A stretch of 64,000 bases of DNA from Verrucomicrobia bacterium CG1_02_43_26 (GCA_001872735.1 MNWT01000022.1:1-64000), one strand, 5' to 3'; positions 34,360-44,205 are shown, counted from the stretch's first letter. Numbers and translations: made by a program. Notes: generated from the sequence alone by a model not told the origin.

Positions 34360-36804
34360 ATGAAAATCAGTCTTAACTGGCTCAAACGTTATATTGATAT
34401 CAACGCGTCTACGGAAGAATTGGAGCACGTTTTCCCGATGCTCGGCTTGGAAGTAGAATCCGTGGAGTGCCTAGGGCTTCCGCCACTCGAAAACATTGTG
34501 GTTGGCGAAGTTCTTAAAAAAGAAAAACACCCGGAAGCGGATCGATTGAGCGTTTGTGAAGTTGCGATAGACAAGTCTGGCGCAACAGAGCAAATTGTGT
34601 GCGGTGCCTCTAATTTTAAAGTCGGTGACCGTGTACCGGTAGCCCTTGTAGGAGCTCGCTTGCCCGGAGATCTTAAAATTAAGAAAACAAAACTGCGCGG
34701 CGTGCCCTCATCTGGCATGATGTGTAGCGCGACAGAACTTGGCCTGGGTGAAGATGCCAAAGGATTAATGATCCTTGAAGGTAATCCGGAAATCGGCACC
34801 CCGATTAATGATATTTTTAATGATTCGGATTATGTTTTCGATTTAGAAGTCACCGCCAATCGGGGTGATTGCCTGAGCTACCTAGGCGTTGCTCGAGAGC
34901 TAGCCGCATGGTACAATCTTCCCATCAAGCAACCTGAAGTTAAGACGAACCTTCCCATAGCTACTGCCCCTGCCGCAGACAGCTTGTTGAAAAAACTTTC
35001 CCTGGATACCGAAAATTGCCCTTACTATACCGCAATTTCAATAAAAGGCGTTACCATAGCGCCCAGCCCAGAGTGGTTACAAAAAGCGATTACAGCAATT
35101 GGGTTAAGACCGATTAACAACGTTGTAGACATCACTAACTGGGTGATGATGGAAAGCGGCCAGCCGCTACATGCTTTTGATGCTAACAAGATAAACGGAA
35201 GCGAGATTATCATACGCCAAGCCAAGGATAAGGAAATCATCACGACCCTGGACAGCAAAAAGCATACGCTGGATGCCTCGATGATGGTGATTGCAGATAC
35301 TGAAAAACCCCTCGTGATTGCCGGCGTTATGGGGAGCCTTGATGCAGAAGTCGATGAGACAACCACTGATATCGTTCTAGAAAGTGCCTATTTTGAGCCC
35401 GTATCGGTACGCAAGACCGCGCGCAAGCTGAACATCAGTACAGATAGCTCATACCGCTTCGCGAGAAACATTGACCCGCAACAGACCCTACAAGCCTCCC
35501 TGCGGGCCGTTGACATGATTTTAGAAATCGCCGGCGGAAAGCTCTCCAGCCCAATAGTGGTCTTGGGCAAACCAACCCGAGAAGCAAATGTGATTGAAGT
35601 TTCTCCTGATTTTATACGTGCGAAATGTGGGTTTGATAGCACTGACGAAGCGATATCTAGCATTTTTAAGCGTTTAGGTTATACCGTAGACCAATCTGAT
35701 AAAAGCTTATGGACGGTAACAGTACCCTCCTATCGCCCCGAAGTCTACCGACCAATCGACTTGGTAGAAGAATTTTTACGCATACACGGCACCGTTAACA
35801 TACCGGAAGGCAAACCGCAGTTCCAAGCCCTTGCCCGTAATGACGACCGAATTGATCGCTTTACCAGTGAAGCGCGTAATTACCTAGCAGCAAAATCCTT
35901 TAGCGAATGTTACAATTATATCTTTCGAGATAAAGCAGATCTGCAAACTTGGTTTGGCGAAAAGCAAGCCCAAGGACTCGCCCTGGGCAACCCGTTGACG
36001 AGTGACCATACTCACCTACGCCCCTCCTTAATTCCAGGGCTTTGTGAAGCACTCAAACATAACCAAGACCACAATAATATTGCGGACAACCTATTTGAGA
36101 TTGGCCACGTATTTCGCTTTATCGATGGCAAATTATGGGAACTCTTGTCTATCGGATTTGTCACACGCGTTAACTCTGAAGAAAGAAGATGGCGGGCAAC
36201 CGAGAAACCTGATTTCTTCCTAGCTAAACGCGTTTTGATGGATTTAATTTCCTTGGCAGCTATTCCAGAAAAAATGATCGCGCTCAAACCGTTAAGTAGA
36301 GAGTTAATGTGGCAAGATAACCACAGCGCGACCGGTAATGATATTTTGCAAGATGGTTTCCGTATGACATTAGGACATGTGAACCTGAAGTTAATCAAAG
36401 ACTTGAAGTTAGACTCTCCTGTACTGGCTTGTGAGCTATTAATCAAGCCCGAGTTGTTTGATAAAAGCGGTCAGCCAAAGGTATTTAAGGCCTTTAGCCC
36501 CTACCCTTCCTCTAATAAAGATATTTCTGTTATCGTGGACGCAACTACACTTGCGGATGACGTGCAAAGCACCATCGAGAAAATCGCAAAGCAAGCTGTG
36601 AGCGGCGCTTTCACCGTGGAAGAAGTGTCATTGTTTGATCACTACCAAGGTAAAGGAATCCCTGAAGGGAAAAAGAGCTTGGCATTTAACCTACGCTACC
36701 GTGCATTTGACCGTACCCTTGGAGAACAAGAGGTCGCACAAGCCTTTGATCGCCTGCAGGATAAGCTTAAAGCAGAAAGCGAATACATCATCAGGACACA
36801 ATAG
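34360..36804 (+). CDS. pheT: Phenylalanyl-tRNA synthetase beta subunit
   Basis: 814 residues, full length. Domains in order: an N-terminal EMAP/tRNA-binding-like OB fold (about 40-150, IVVGEVLKKEKHPEADRLSVCEV), B3/B4 editing core (about 210-400, including RPINNVVDITNWVMMESGQPLHAFD), B5 (about 410-480), a catalytic-like core domain (to about 700), and the C-terminal FDX-ACB anticodon-binding domain (FSPYPSSNKDISVIVD onward). It edits mis-charged Tyr-tRNA and binds tRNA-Phe with PheS. Confidence 0.97.
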   Translation: MKISLNWLKRYIDINASTEELEHVFPMLGLEVESVECLGLPPLENIVVGEVLKKEKHPEADRLSVCEVAIDKSGATEQIVCGASNFKVGDRVPVALVGARLPGDLKIKKTKLRGVPSSGMMCSATELGLGEDAKGLMILEGNPEIGTPINDIFNDSDYVFDLEVTANRGDCLSYLGVARELAAWYNLPIKQPEVKTNLPIATAPAADSLLKKLSLDTENCPYYTAISIKGVTIAPSPEWLQKAITAIGLRPINNVVDITNWVMMESGQPLHAFDANKINGSEIIIRQAKDKEIITTLDSKKHTLDASMMVIADTEKPLVIAGVMGSLDAEVDETTTDIVLESAYFEPVSVRKTARKLNISTDSSYRFARNIDPQQTLQASLRAVDMILEIAGGKLSSPIVVLGKPTREANVIEVSPDFIRAKCGFDSTDEAISSIFKRLGYTVDQSDKSLWTVTVPSYRPEVYRPIDLVEEFLRIHGTVNIPEGKPQFQALARNDDRIDRFTSEARNYLAAKSFSECYNYIFRDKADLQTWFGEKQAQGLALGNPLTSDHTHLRPSLIPGLCEALKHNQDHNNIADNLFEIGHVFRFIDGKLWELLSIGFVTRVNSEERRWRATEKPDFFLAKRVLMDLISLAAIPEKMIALKPLSRELMWQDNHSATGNDILQDGFRMTLGHVNLKLIKDLKLDSPVLACELLIKPELFDKSGQPKVFKAFSPYPSSNKDISVIVDATTLADDVQSTIEKIAKQAVSGAFTVEEVSLFDHYQGKGIPEGKKSLAFNLRYRAFDRTLGEQEVAQAFDRLQDKLKAESEYIIRTQ

Positions 36805-36896
36805 CCGGTACTTTTTTTCTCAAAAAGCCGAACTAAGCATTGACAAAAACGGCAAAAAACGTTTTCATAAAATCACCTTAAATAAGGTACCATTGC

Positions 36897-36971
<75 letters not shown>

Positions 36972-36997
36972 TTTTTTTTATTTAACCAAATAAAAAA

Positions 36998-37026
36998 AAA
37001 CCCACCGGGAACGGAAGGGGTTTTAT
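36998..37026 (+). terminator. Possible terminator after tRNA-Asn
   Basis: A stem AAACCC / GGGTTT with a purine-rich loop lies between the tRNA and the convergent choloylglycine-hydrolase gene, with T-rich sequence on both sides. It could serve both directions, but the stem is weak. Confidence 0.35.
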
Positions 37027-37047
37027 GTTTTTTATAACGTAAAGTTG

Positions 37048-38175
37048 TTATGCTTTGTCCGGCGTTGCCAAGTGAGAAACATCCTCTACCTTAGTTGGGC
37101 CCTGGTCTGATGAAATACGCTGCAAATGCTCGTTATTCCAGTCAAACCGCTTAAGGTCTATGGAGCGAATATTCTGGTTATCATACGTTTTATAATAATA
37201 AATAAGCGTATTAGGATCCTTCACCGCTGTAGCCAACGTAATATCCATGCTGCCTGGTTTAAACGCATTCTCCTTACCTGGAGCGCGTGCAGAACCCGGA
37301 GGAATATCAAATTGATTTAATATATGGAATGTTTCAAAAACGGCCTCCAAAGACGTGTCTACCGGCGTTGCCGCATTTGCAAAAATAGCAGCTCTTACGA
37401 AACGAGACGGTGGTGTAAAATCCCCTGGCATACCCAGCAAGCCAGTACCTAAACCAAGTTGCTTTATCTCATAGTTCTTAATTTTTGCCTCTTCTACGTT
37501 AATCGTGGATAGATTGATATAATTGGAAAGATTCGTTAAGTGCCAGGAGAATTCAGGAGAATTGGTAAAAACACCCACAGGGTTATCCGTTATTTGTAAA
37601 CGGCCGGCAATTGGCTCGATTGCGATGGATTTGCCCTGTTTATCATAAACAATGTAGTGCATGGGAGGTATTCCACCCCAGTCCACTACGGTTGTCGGGA
37701 CAATAACAACTTCATTCCTTTCGATCGCGTTCCTCACCTCTTCGATGGAAGCAAATTGAGTTAAGATCCAGTTAACAAATTCTGTAGGCGCTACTGCGCG
37801 GCTTTGATTTTGAGCATCGAGGGGCGTGTAACTGGCAAAATTAGGGAAATAGAACATGCCAACGGTTAACCCTTTCTCATTGAAACCATCGAGCACGTAG
37901 TTAGAACCATAGGCGCTTACTCCTACAGCAGCATACTTTGATTTATAGATTAAGCCATTCCCCTTATCCGTAGTACCAGTAAAGGTGTAGTGGCGAGGAA
38001 TTATTAAGCCATTGAGTTGTAATGGAACACCGAATTCGGCCGTACGACCGGTGACGTATTCGTTGTTTTTAGTTTGTATTTGAATACCTGTACAAGCCAC
38101 AATGGATGGGGCTAAACAACAAGAGGTAATTAAAACAGTCGCTGCTAGGCGAAATAGGGGCTTCATTTTTTTCAT
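37048..38175 (-). CDS. Secreted choloylglycine hydrolase/penicillin V acylase family enzyme
   Basis: 375 residues with a signal peptide (about 1-27, ending CCLAPSIVA). The next residue is Cys 28 (CTGIQIQTKNNEYVTGRTAEFG), which becomes the N-terminal nucleophile after cleavage, as expected for an Ntn amidohydrolase. Conserved blocks are the NGLIYKSKYAAVGVSAYG segment, LDGFNEKGLTVGMFYFP, and VFTNSPEFSWHLTNLSNY with its catalytic Asn. The family cleaves linear amides: bile-salt conjugates, penicillin V or acyl-homoserine lactones. Periplasmic or secreted; the substrate cannot be inferred. Convergent with tRNA-Asn. Confidence 0.9.
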   Translation of the reverse strand: MKKMKPLFRLAATVLITSCCLAPSIVACTGIQIQTKNNEYVTGRTAEFGVPLQLNGLIIPRHYTFTGTTDKGNGLIYKSKYAAVGVSAYGSNYVLDGFNEKGLTVGMFYFPNFASYTPLDAQNQSRAVAPTEFVNWILTQFASIEEVRNAIERNEVVIVPTTVVDWGGIPPMHYIVYDKQGKSIAIEPIAGRLQITDNPVGVFTNSPEFSWHLTNLSNYINLSTINVEEAKIKNYEIKQLGLGTGLLGMPGDFTPPSRFVRAAIFANAATPVDTSLEAVFETFHILNQFDIPPGSARAPGKENAFKPGSMDITLATAVKDPNTLIYYYKTYDNQNIRSIDLKRFDWNNEHLQRISSDQGPTKVEDVSHLATPDKA

Positions 38176-38356
38176 AGGGGGATGAATGTGTTGTTAAGGC
38201 TCAAACTGTGACCCAGAAAACCCTATCAGTCAATCCTTTAATAACTGATTATAAGATTTCCAAAACAAATTTATCTAGTTCTCATAACTATTGACAGATA
38301 ATATTATCCTGAACAAACTATATTGCATTATAAATAATTGAATAAAAAAATTCCCA

Positions 38357-40186
38357 GTGAACGCTATTACTAACAAAAAGCCCGAGAAACAAAATCTCTC
38401 GCACAAGACACTTCATCTTGACGGTAAAAAAGAGAAAATGATTGATTGCGAGAACGTTGAATTAGAGAACGTTCAAAATTTCCTCAACAAAACCTTTCCC
38501 GAAACAAAATCGATTCACCCAAAATTATTAAAGAAACTTTCAAGCTACACCATAAATCAGCTTAAGGAGGGAGATTGGAAGTTATCAAAAGAAGATGCCG
38601 CGCTGGCTCGATTGGTGAAATCGTTTACTGAAATTGAAACGCTCAATCATTTTAAATTTATTAAAGATCATAGAAACGGCACGGAAAAACTTCGGAATCG
38701 GCCGCTGAAAGCGCTCTACCAGCACAAGAAAACGGATCATTATTATATGGTAACGACCAGTGCCTTTCGTACAGACGAGATAAATTCGTATTTAGGGAAT
38801 CTTTACAAAAGATACTGCAAGACGAATTTGGGAGGCTGCGCGCCCGATATCGTTCTCATTTACAATCAGAAGAAAGATAAATGCCACATGGGTTCTAAAT
38901 TTCTAGATCATAATTTTCAATTACTGGGTGGTTACCAATTTACTCAAAATGAGCAAGCCGAAGTGAACGGCTATCGAGGCTTCGTATACAATGGGATTTT
39001 TTCAAACGATCTTCGAGAAGATAAAAATTATTATAAATTGCTTGCGTCCTTGTTACTCTGTAGTGACCCGGATTCCCACGAAGCCAATCTCTTCCTGGCA
39101 AAACAGTGGAACAATGAGCAACAAAAGATTGAATATCATTTTGCTAAAATTGACCATGATATGAGCTTCATGAGTATGTATTCTAAAAACTGGAAAGAGA
39201 TTGTAGATCTCGTTTACAAAAAACATCCCTTCGCTAAAAGAGGTATCGACATCAACAAGCTTGCAGATGCGCTGGAAAGTATAATCAATGATTCCGATAA
39301 TGAACTGGAAGAAGAAGTATCCGGATATATACACACATTAAAATCACTTAAACTAGATAAATGGTCCTCAGGCATGAAATTACCCTATATGCCAGACTGC
39401 CAATATTACCCAAAACTCGCCTCTATTGAAGAGGACATGGTAGAAGAAAATCCCAAAACTGTTATAGAGCTTTTGAAACAACGAAAAGTCGTATTGACCC
39501 AACTCGTCAAGGTATTGCGCATTGAAGCCTGTATTAGAAATGACGATATGATTGAATTCCAAAAATGGCTCAAAAAAGATCCCTCTCTGATTAAAAATAC
39601 AATGTGGTTTTACCCCAAGAATGAGGCAAATATGTTTAATTATGCGCTAGTCTGTCGTTCAAAAAGTGTGGCTGCTTACCTCCTCCTTCTGTGCGCAGAA
39701 ATCAGTACTGAAGATAAAACGTATAAAAAAACACGGCTGACGGAAATCCTATTAGAAGCCTTTTTTCAACCTCGTTTAAAAGGCTTTACCTATGCCAAGC
39801 TTATGGAAAAGCACCGCGGGGATATCATTTCCATTTTAAAGCAACAATTTTCACTTAACGAAGGAAAGACGATGGACGTTGATCTAGTTAATAATTATTT
39901 AGAAAAACACGTCAAAAACATACTAGGCTTGCGCTTTCAATATTTTCTAGAACTTTTGGGTGAAGCATTCCCGGGAGAATTGGATCTCAAATTCACATAT
40001 AATCTCCTGAGTATACTATCAAAACAAGATGAAGGCATCAATGTTGACTACGCATGGGGGTTGTATGATCTTTTTGAGAACCTAAAAAACAATGAAGCGT
40101 TGAAAATACTGCTCCAAAAAACCGAAAATTACCGGTGGCAGAACAATGTATTATCCTCGCTACGCATCAAAAACCTCTTGAAGTAG
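38357..40186 (+). CDS. 609-aa orphan protein with kinase-like motifs, candidate effector
   Basis: 609 residues from GTG 38357; no signal peptide or membrane helix. Residues about 115-195 look like a small N-lobe (LKALYQHKKTDHYYMVTTS, a Glu-containing helix, then YLGNLYKRY). Residues 237-270 carry DPDSHEANLFL and, after a short insertion, AKIDHDMSF, matching the D-x-H-x2-N ... K-x-D-x-D pattern of lipid-kinase-like catalytic loops in some intracellular-pathogen effectors. The second half is helical, with one ankyrin-like unit (about 395-440). I cannot name a family; the kinase reading is inference from motif spacing. Confidence 0.5.
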   Translation: MNAITNKKPEKQNLSHKTLHLDGKKEKMIDCENVELENVQNFLNKTFPETKSIHPKLLKKLSSYTINQLKEGDWKLSKEDAALARLVKSFTEIETLNHFKFIKDHRNGTEKLRNRPLKALYQHKKTDHYYMVTTSAFRTDEINSYLGNLYKRYCKTNLGGCAPDIVLIYNQKKDKCHMGSKFLDHNFQLLGGYQFTQNEQAEVNGYRGFVYNGIFSNDLREDKNYYKLLASLLLCSDPDSHEANLFLAKQWNNEQQKIEYHFAKIDHDMSFMSMYSKNWKEIVDLVYKKHPFAKRGIDINKLADALESIINDSDNELEEEVSGYIHTLKSLKLDKWSSGMKLPYMPDCQYYPKLASIEEDMVEENPKTVIELLKQRKVVLTQLVKVLRIEACIRNDDMIEFQKWLKKDPSLIKNTMWFYPKNEANMFNYALVCRSKSVAAYLLLLCAEISTEDKTYKKTRLTEILLEAFFQPRLKGFTYAKLMEKHRGDIISILKQQFSLNEGKTMDVDLVNNYLEKHVKNILGLRFQYFLELLGEAFPGELDLKFTYNLLSILSKQDEGINVDYAWGLYDLFENLKNNEALKILLQKTENYRWQNNVLSSLRIKNLLK

Positions 40187-40334
40187 GAATAATTTGAGAA
40201 AGAGGCGGGTACTAAACCTTCTATACTCGATTTGAGAATTTACATACACAGACTAACTATTTTACTTTTTAAATAAAAAACGATTGCACTTAAGCGTAAA
40301 TTAAGCATAATTAGATGTTAGTAATATTAATCAA

Positions 40335-41309
40335 ATGAATAGCTCAATAAACTCAACAAGCGGTAGATATCCGGTTAACGATGTTAATAAACTGGATTTT
40401 AATACAAATTCCATTGAGAATGGCACTCCAACTGTAACTGATTTAACACATGAAAAAAAGTTAGGATGGATGGATTGGGCCCGCCAAACGGTGATTCCAT
40501 CAAAAGAAACTGTTATAAATTTCGTATGGGAAGCCGAGGTTTCCTACGTTTTGAACACCCTTTTTAACGAAGCTGTATGGCCTGTCGTAGAAGGCTATGT
40601 ACCTTGCGCAAGCAACCCCTTTTTGCAGGGAATCGTTAAAGCGGTCGCTCAAGGAACATTTATAGCGGTAGGTAAAGAGGTAGTGAATTACACTATGAGT
40701 AATGAAGAGCCAGACAATAAGGATGGTAAAAATTCCTCGTTTCCTGTCTTTAATCAGGAAACCTGGAGCAAAGGAATTTATAAAGGCTCAATCAAAGGGA
40801 TATCTTATATCCCCACAACAATGGTAAAATATTATATGCAAATTAATATTTCCAAGGCCTATTTCAGTGCAGCCATAGAGGATTTCGCCAAAAACAAAGA
40901 GGAAGTTCGCCTATATAAGCGCGTTACAACTGCCATCCTTACAGGGTTTGTTGCAGGAAACAAAAAAGAGTTCAGCGTATTTTTAACTAATATGCAGTTT
41001 GAGGCCGGCAAAACGGTCATCAATTGGCTCTCAAAGAATTTTACAGGAATCGAGATCAGCCCTTATATTGACAGCTTCAAAAATGCCTTGGGTAACAACA
41101 AGGATAAAAAAATGCCGGTATATATGCCTGGAATGAATCCGAAGTTTTCCTATGGTTCCAACTCAAATAAAGGGCAATGTTACTTTAATACTAACCCGCT
41201 GAATTCCTTTGATGTAACTGGTAGGTGTGAAGCAATTGAAGATTCTTCAAATAGCTTTTATGAAATATTCTTAAAGTCTCAGGAAATGGGCAAGTCTAAG
41301 AAGAAGTGA
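40335..41309 (+). CDS. Orphan protein, first of a tandem paralog pair
   Basis: 324 residues, unrecognised. An Asn/Ser-rich N-terminus (about 1-40) precedes a conserved KKLGWMDWARQTVIPSKETV block, an aromatic hydrophobic stretch with AVWPVVEGYVPCASNPF, a variable Asp/Lys linker (about 120-140), a KRVTTAILTGF block, and a C-terminal NPKFSYGSNSNKGQCYFNTNP segment with two Cys. Moderately hydrophobic segments could be membrane-associating but are not clean transmembrane helices. No signal peptide. The Asn/Ser-rich N-terminus would suit type III secretion; this is conjecture. Confidence 0.6.
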   Translation: MNSSINSTSGRYPVNDVNKLDFNTNSIENGTPTVTDLTHEKKLGWMDWARQTVIPSKETVINFVWEAEVSYVLNTLFNEAVWPVVEGYVPCASNPFLQGIVKAVAQGTFIAVGKEVVNYTMSNEEPDNKDGKNSSFPVFNQETWSKGIYKGSIKGISYIPTTMVKYYMQINISKAYFSAAIEDFAKNKEEVRLYKRVTTAILTGFVAGNKKEFSVFLTNMQFEAGKTVINWLSKNFTGIEISPYIDSFKNALGNNKDKKMPVYMPGMNPKFSYGSNSNKGQCYFNTNPLNSFDVTGRCEAIEDSSNSFYEIFLKSQEMGKSKKK

Positions 41310-41341
41310 TGCCTGTGATTTAATTGATGCTATAATTACTT

Positions 41342-41397
41342 TAATAATAATATTTACTTATTATTATAATTACTATATAATTGTTTATAACAATTAT
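41342..41397. repeat. Two AT-only hairpins between the tandem paralogs
   Basis: TAATAATAA (41342-41350) pairs with TTATTATTA (41358-41366) over a seven-base loop, and ATAATTGTT (41377-41385) pairs with AACAATTAT (41389-41397) over a three-base loop. Flanking ACTTTAAT and ATTAAAGT also pair across the whole block. Confidence 0.6.
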
Positions 41398-41418
41398 AAT
41401 TAAAGTAAAGGCGCAAGA

Positions 41419-42396
41419 ATGAACAATAAGATAATACAGGGAAGTAATAATCATAGAACTTCTTTTAATTATTCCGATTCTAATGACAATAATAATCCAA
41501 TCGTAAAGGATCTCACAAAAGAAAAGGAGTTAGGTTGGGCAGGTTGGTTCTACCAAAAGGTGGTTCCGTCAAAAGAATCTGTTATATGCGGCATAGGCAA
41601 CGTTAGTGCTACATTTGCTTTGAATAGCGTTTTCACTAAAGCCGTCTGGCCTGTAGTAGAAGGCTATTTACCTTTCGCAAGTAACTCGGTGGTTAATGGA
41701 CTCTGTCACGGGGTTACTCAAGGAATGTTTACAATTGTATGTAAAGATGGCGGAATGGCACTAGTAGAGCGCGTTGTGACTTATGTTCGTGGAAATGAAG
41801 AATCAAACAACAAAGACAGTAAAGATTCCGAGCTTCCTGTCGTTAACCAGGGAACCTGGAGTAAAGGATTTTCTAAAGGGGCAATCCAAGGGGGATCTTA
41901 CATCACCTCAGCCATTATCAAACATTATACTCAAATTGATATCTCCACGGCCTATTTCAATGGAGCTATAGAAAAATTTACCGATAACAAAAAGGAAGTT
42001 AACCTGTATAAACGTGTTACGACTGCTATTTTGACAGGATTCTTTAAGGGAGGGGTAAAAGATTGCGGTAAGGGTTTCTTAAAAATGCATGCTGATAAAG
42101 GAAAAATAGTCATCGAATGGATATCAAAGAATTTTACAGGTATTGAGATTAGTAATTATCTTGAAGGCCTCAAGAATAGTTTAGGTGATGGTAAAACAAT
42201 GCCGATACATGACCCTTGGGTTAATCCGAAGTTTTCTTACGGCTCACACTCAGATAAAGGGCACTGCTACTTTAAAATAAACCCGCTGGATCCCTTTGAT
42301 GTAACCGGTATATGTGAAGCAAAAGAAGAGGTATCCAACAGCTTTTATGAAGTATTCTTCGGTACACAGGTGACGGATAAGTCTAAGAAGGAGTGA
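41419..42396 (+). CDS. Orphan protein, second of a tandem paralog pair
   Basis: 325 residues, clearly homologous end to end with the preceding gene: LGWAGWFYQKVVPSKESV, AVWPVVEGYLPFASN, a variable NNKDSKDSELPV linker, NQGTWSKG, YKRVTTAILTGFF, and a C-terminal NPKFSYGSHSDKGHCYF followed by FDVTGICEA and SNSFYEVFF. The two cysteines of the C-terminal block are kept in both copies. The N-terminal 35 residues are the most divergent part and are again Asn/Ser-rich. Function unknown; a terminator follows. Confidence 0.6.
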   Translation: MNNKIIQGSNNHRTSFNYSDSNDNNNPIVKDLTKEKELGWAGWFYQKVVPSKESVICGIGNVSATFALNSVFTKAVWPVVEGYLPFASNSVVNGLCHGVTQGMFTIVCKDGGMALVERVVTYVRGNEESNNKDSKDSELPVVNQGTWSKGFSKGAIQGGSYITSAIIKHYTQIDISTAYFNGAIEKFTDNKKEVNLYKRVTTAILTGFFKGGVKDCGKGFLKMHADKGKIVIEWISKNFTGIEISNYLEGLKNSLGDGKTMPIHDPWVNPKFSYGSHSDKGHCYFKINPLDPFDVTGICEAKEEVSNSFYEVFFGTQVTDKSKKE

Positions 42397-42468
42397 TGCC
42401 CGTAATTATCCAAAAGTTATTGTGAATTGGCAAAAAAACTCACTCCAGAGGCCAATAATTGTCAATTG

Positions 42469-42488
42469 AATCAAAAGGTTGATTTTTT
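42469..42488 (+). terminator. Intrinsic terminator after the paralog pair
   Basis: AATCAA and TTGATT form a stem over an AAGG loop, followed by four further T, about 75 bases after the stop codon and ahead of the exporter genes. Confidence 0.55.
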
Positions 42489-42557
42489 GTAAGAAAATGC
42501 TTATTATACCCTTTAAAAAATAAGGGAGTGGAATATAGCCAATAAGCATTTTTATAT

Positions 42558-43331
42558 ATGATTAGCAATTTTAGTAGATACAGAGACATCGTTTTATATC
42601 GTACCTGGGCAGAATTAAAGGCTGAAAGCCAGCAGAACTACCTAGGCTATGTTTGGTTTTTACTCCAACCCATGATCACAACGGCTATCCTATACGTGGT
42701 CTTTGGTGTGTTGTGGAGCAACCGTGGCGGCGAATATGTTGTATTCCTGTTAACCGGTATGGTGGTTTGGCAGTGGTTTGAAAGTTGCATCAACTCCGGC
42801 ATGGGAGCGATAAAAGCTAAACTACACATCATGAAGGAAATCCCTCTCCCGAAGTATTTATTTCCGTTAGTTCATATATTTGCGGATACTTGGCGCTTTT
42901 TATTCGTTTTTGTTGTCTTGATTGGATTTGCCTCCATCTTCAAGTTCTACCCCAACTGGAACTACTTTTATCTTCCCCTACTGATTGTTATTCACCTGAC
43001 CTTTATTATCGGGATTGCTTTAATCCTCTCCGTTGCAAGCGCTTACTTGAATGACTTGACTACCATTGTACAGTCCATGCTTCGAATTTTATTCTTTATT
43101 TCGGGTATATTCTTCTCGATAGATAAAATCCCAGCAGAACTAATACCTTGGTTCTTGGCAAACCCTGCCGCGGCGATGATTCATAACTACCGCTCTGTTA
43201 TTATCGATAACACCGCACCTAGCCTCTATCTAATGGGGTATATACTGGCTCTTGGGCTTACACTGTGTTGCATTGGTTTTTATATATGCAAGCATTTTGA
43301 CCAAAAGATTACCAAAGACATTTCTTTATAA
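42558..43331 (+). CDS. Polysaccharide ABC exporter, membrane subunit (Wzm type)
   Basis: 257 residues with six predicted helices, ABC-2 type. The N-terminus (YRDIVLYRTWAELKAESQQNYLGYVWFLLQP) is the amphipathic interfacial segment typical of O-antigen/capsule exporters (Wzm, KpsM, TagG). It exports undecaprenyl-linked polysaccharide across the inner membrane. It is followed 26 bases later by its ATPase. Glycosyltransferases for the cargo are not adjacent, although two lie at 50-52 kb. Confidence 0.9.
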   Translation: MISNFSRYRDIVLYRTWAELKAESQQNYLGYVWFLLQPMITTAILYVVFGVLWSNRGGEYVVFLLTGMVVWQWFESCINSGMGAIKAKLHIMKEIPLPKYLFPLVHIFADTWRFLFVFVVLIGFASIFKFYPNWNYFYLPLLIVIHLTFIIGIALILSVASAYLNDLTTIVQSMLRILFFISGIFFSIDKIPAELIPWFLANPAAAMIHNYRSVIIDNTAPSLYLMGYILALGLTLCCIGFYICKHFDQKITKDISL

Positions 43332-43357
43332 TAATATAAATAACCGATTTTAATAGC

Positions 43358-44161
43358 ATGATTACGAGTGAAGAAACGCCAAAAAATCTTGATATAACGA
43401 CTAAAGAAAAAGAAGTCGTCCTTTCTGTTCGTAACCTCGGCCTTTGCTATCGCCGAGATAAGAATATCTTTACGAAGACTTCCGGCAACTTCTGGGCACT
43501 TAAGGATGTTTCTTTTGATCTGTATAAAGGCGAAAAATTAGGCATCATCGGCCGTAACGGTTGCGGTAAAAGTACTTTAATGAAAATCCTGACAGGGATC
43601 TTTTGCCAAGACAAAGGGCAGGTAATTGTAGATAAAAAACTACATATACAGCTCCTTTCGCTTGGTGTTGGTTTCGAGCGCAGCCTCAGCGGACGAGAAA
43701 ACGCTATTCTAAATGGCATGCTCTTTGGAAAAACCCGTAAATATATGCTGAAAAGGCTGCATGAGATTCGTGAGTTCTCTGAATTAGGGGAATTCTTTGA
43801 TGCACCTGTCAAAACCTATTCTTCTGGCATGGTCTCTCGTTTGGCCTTCTCTGTAGCGATTGTCGCGGAACCGGATATCTTACTCCTGGATGAAATGCTG
43901 GGTGTGGGTGATGCTCATTTTGCGGAAAAATCCAGAAGAGCTATGAACGAAAAGTTTTCATCCGAGCAAACCGTCATATTGATCTCTCACGACCCTTACA
44001 CGATCATCAATATGTGTAACAGAGCTGTCTGGATTGAGAACGGGGAAACGCGTGCGGAGGGTAATGTGTTTGACGTGAGCGAACAATACATTGCCGCCAT
44101 CACTCCTGAAAATCTAGAGACATATAAGCGCACAGTAGCTGCTATGCGTGGGGAGAGTTAA
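43358..44161 (+). CDS. Polysaccharide ABC exporter, ATPase (Wzt type)
   Basis: 267 residues. Walker A is GRNGCGKST (about 64-72); the signature is the family-specific TYSSGMVSRLAF in place of LSGGQ; Walker B is ILLLDEMLGVGD, followed by the H-loop LISHD. All of these are hallmarks of the Wzt/KpsT/TagH ATPases. There is no extended C-terminal carbohydrate-binding domain, so substrate recognition by a Wzt-C module is not expected. Pairs with the preceding membrane subunit. Confidence 0.92.
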   Translation: MITSEETPKNLDITTKEKEVVLSVRNLGLCYRRDKNIFTKTSGNFWALKDVSFDLYKGEKLGIIGRNGCGKSTLMKILTGIFCQDKGQVIVDKKLHIQLLSLGVGFERSLSGRENAILNGMLFGKTRKYMLKRLHEIREFSELGEFFDAPVKTYSSGMVSRLAFSVAIVAEPDILLLDEMLGVGDAHFAEKSRRAMNEKFSSEQTVILISHDPYTIINMCNRAVWIENGETRAEGNVFDVSEQYIAAITPENLETYKRTVAAMRGES

Positions 44162-44205
44162 GCAATCCGAGTAATAGGGGTGCGTTTTGTAGGGTAATTT
44201 TTATT

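Noticed and set aside
36840..36873. Sigma-70 promoter of tRNA-Asn
   Set aside because: TTGACA is perfect, but no -10 hexamer lies at 16-18 bases; the nearest AT-rich candidates are 20-22 bases away.
40220..40250. Fourth IS30 terminal repeat (ACTCGATTTGAGAA)
   Set aside because: Only about a dozen bases resemble the right end, with no partner end or internal similarity; likely chance.
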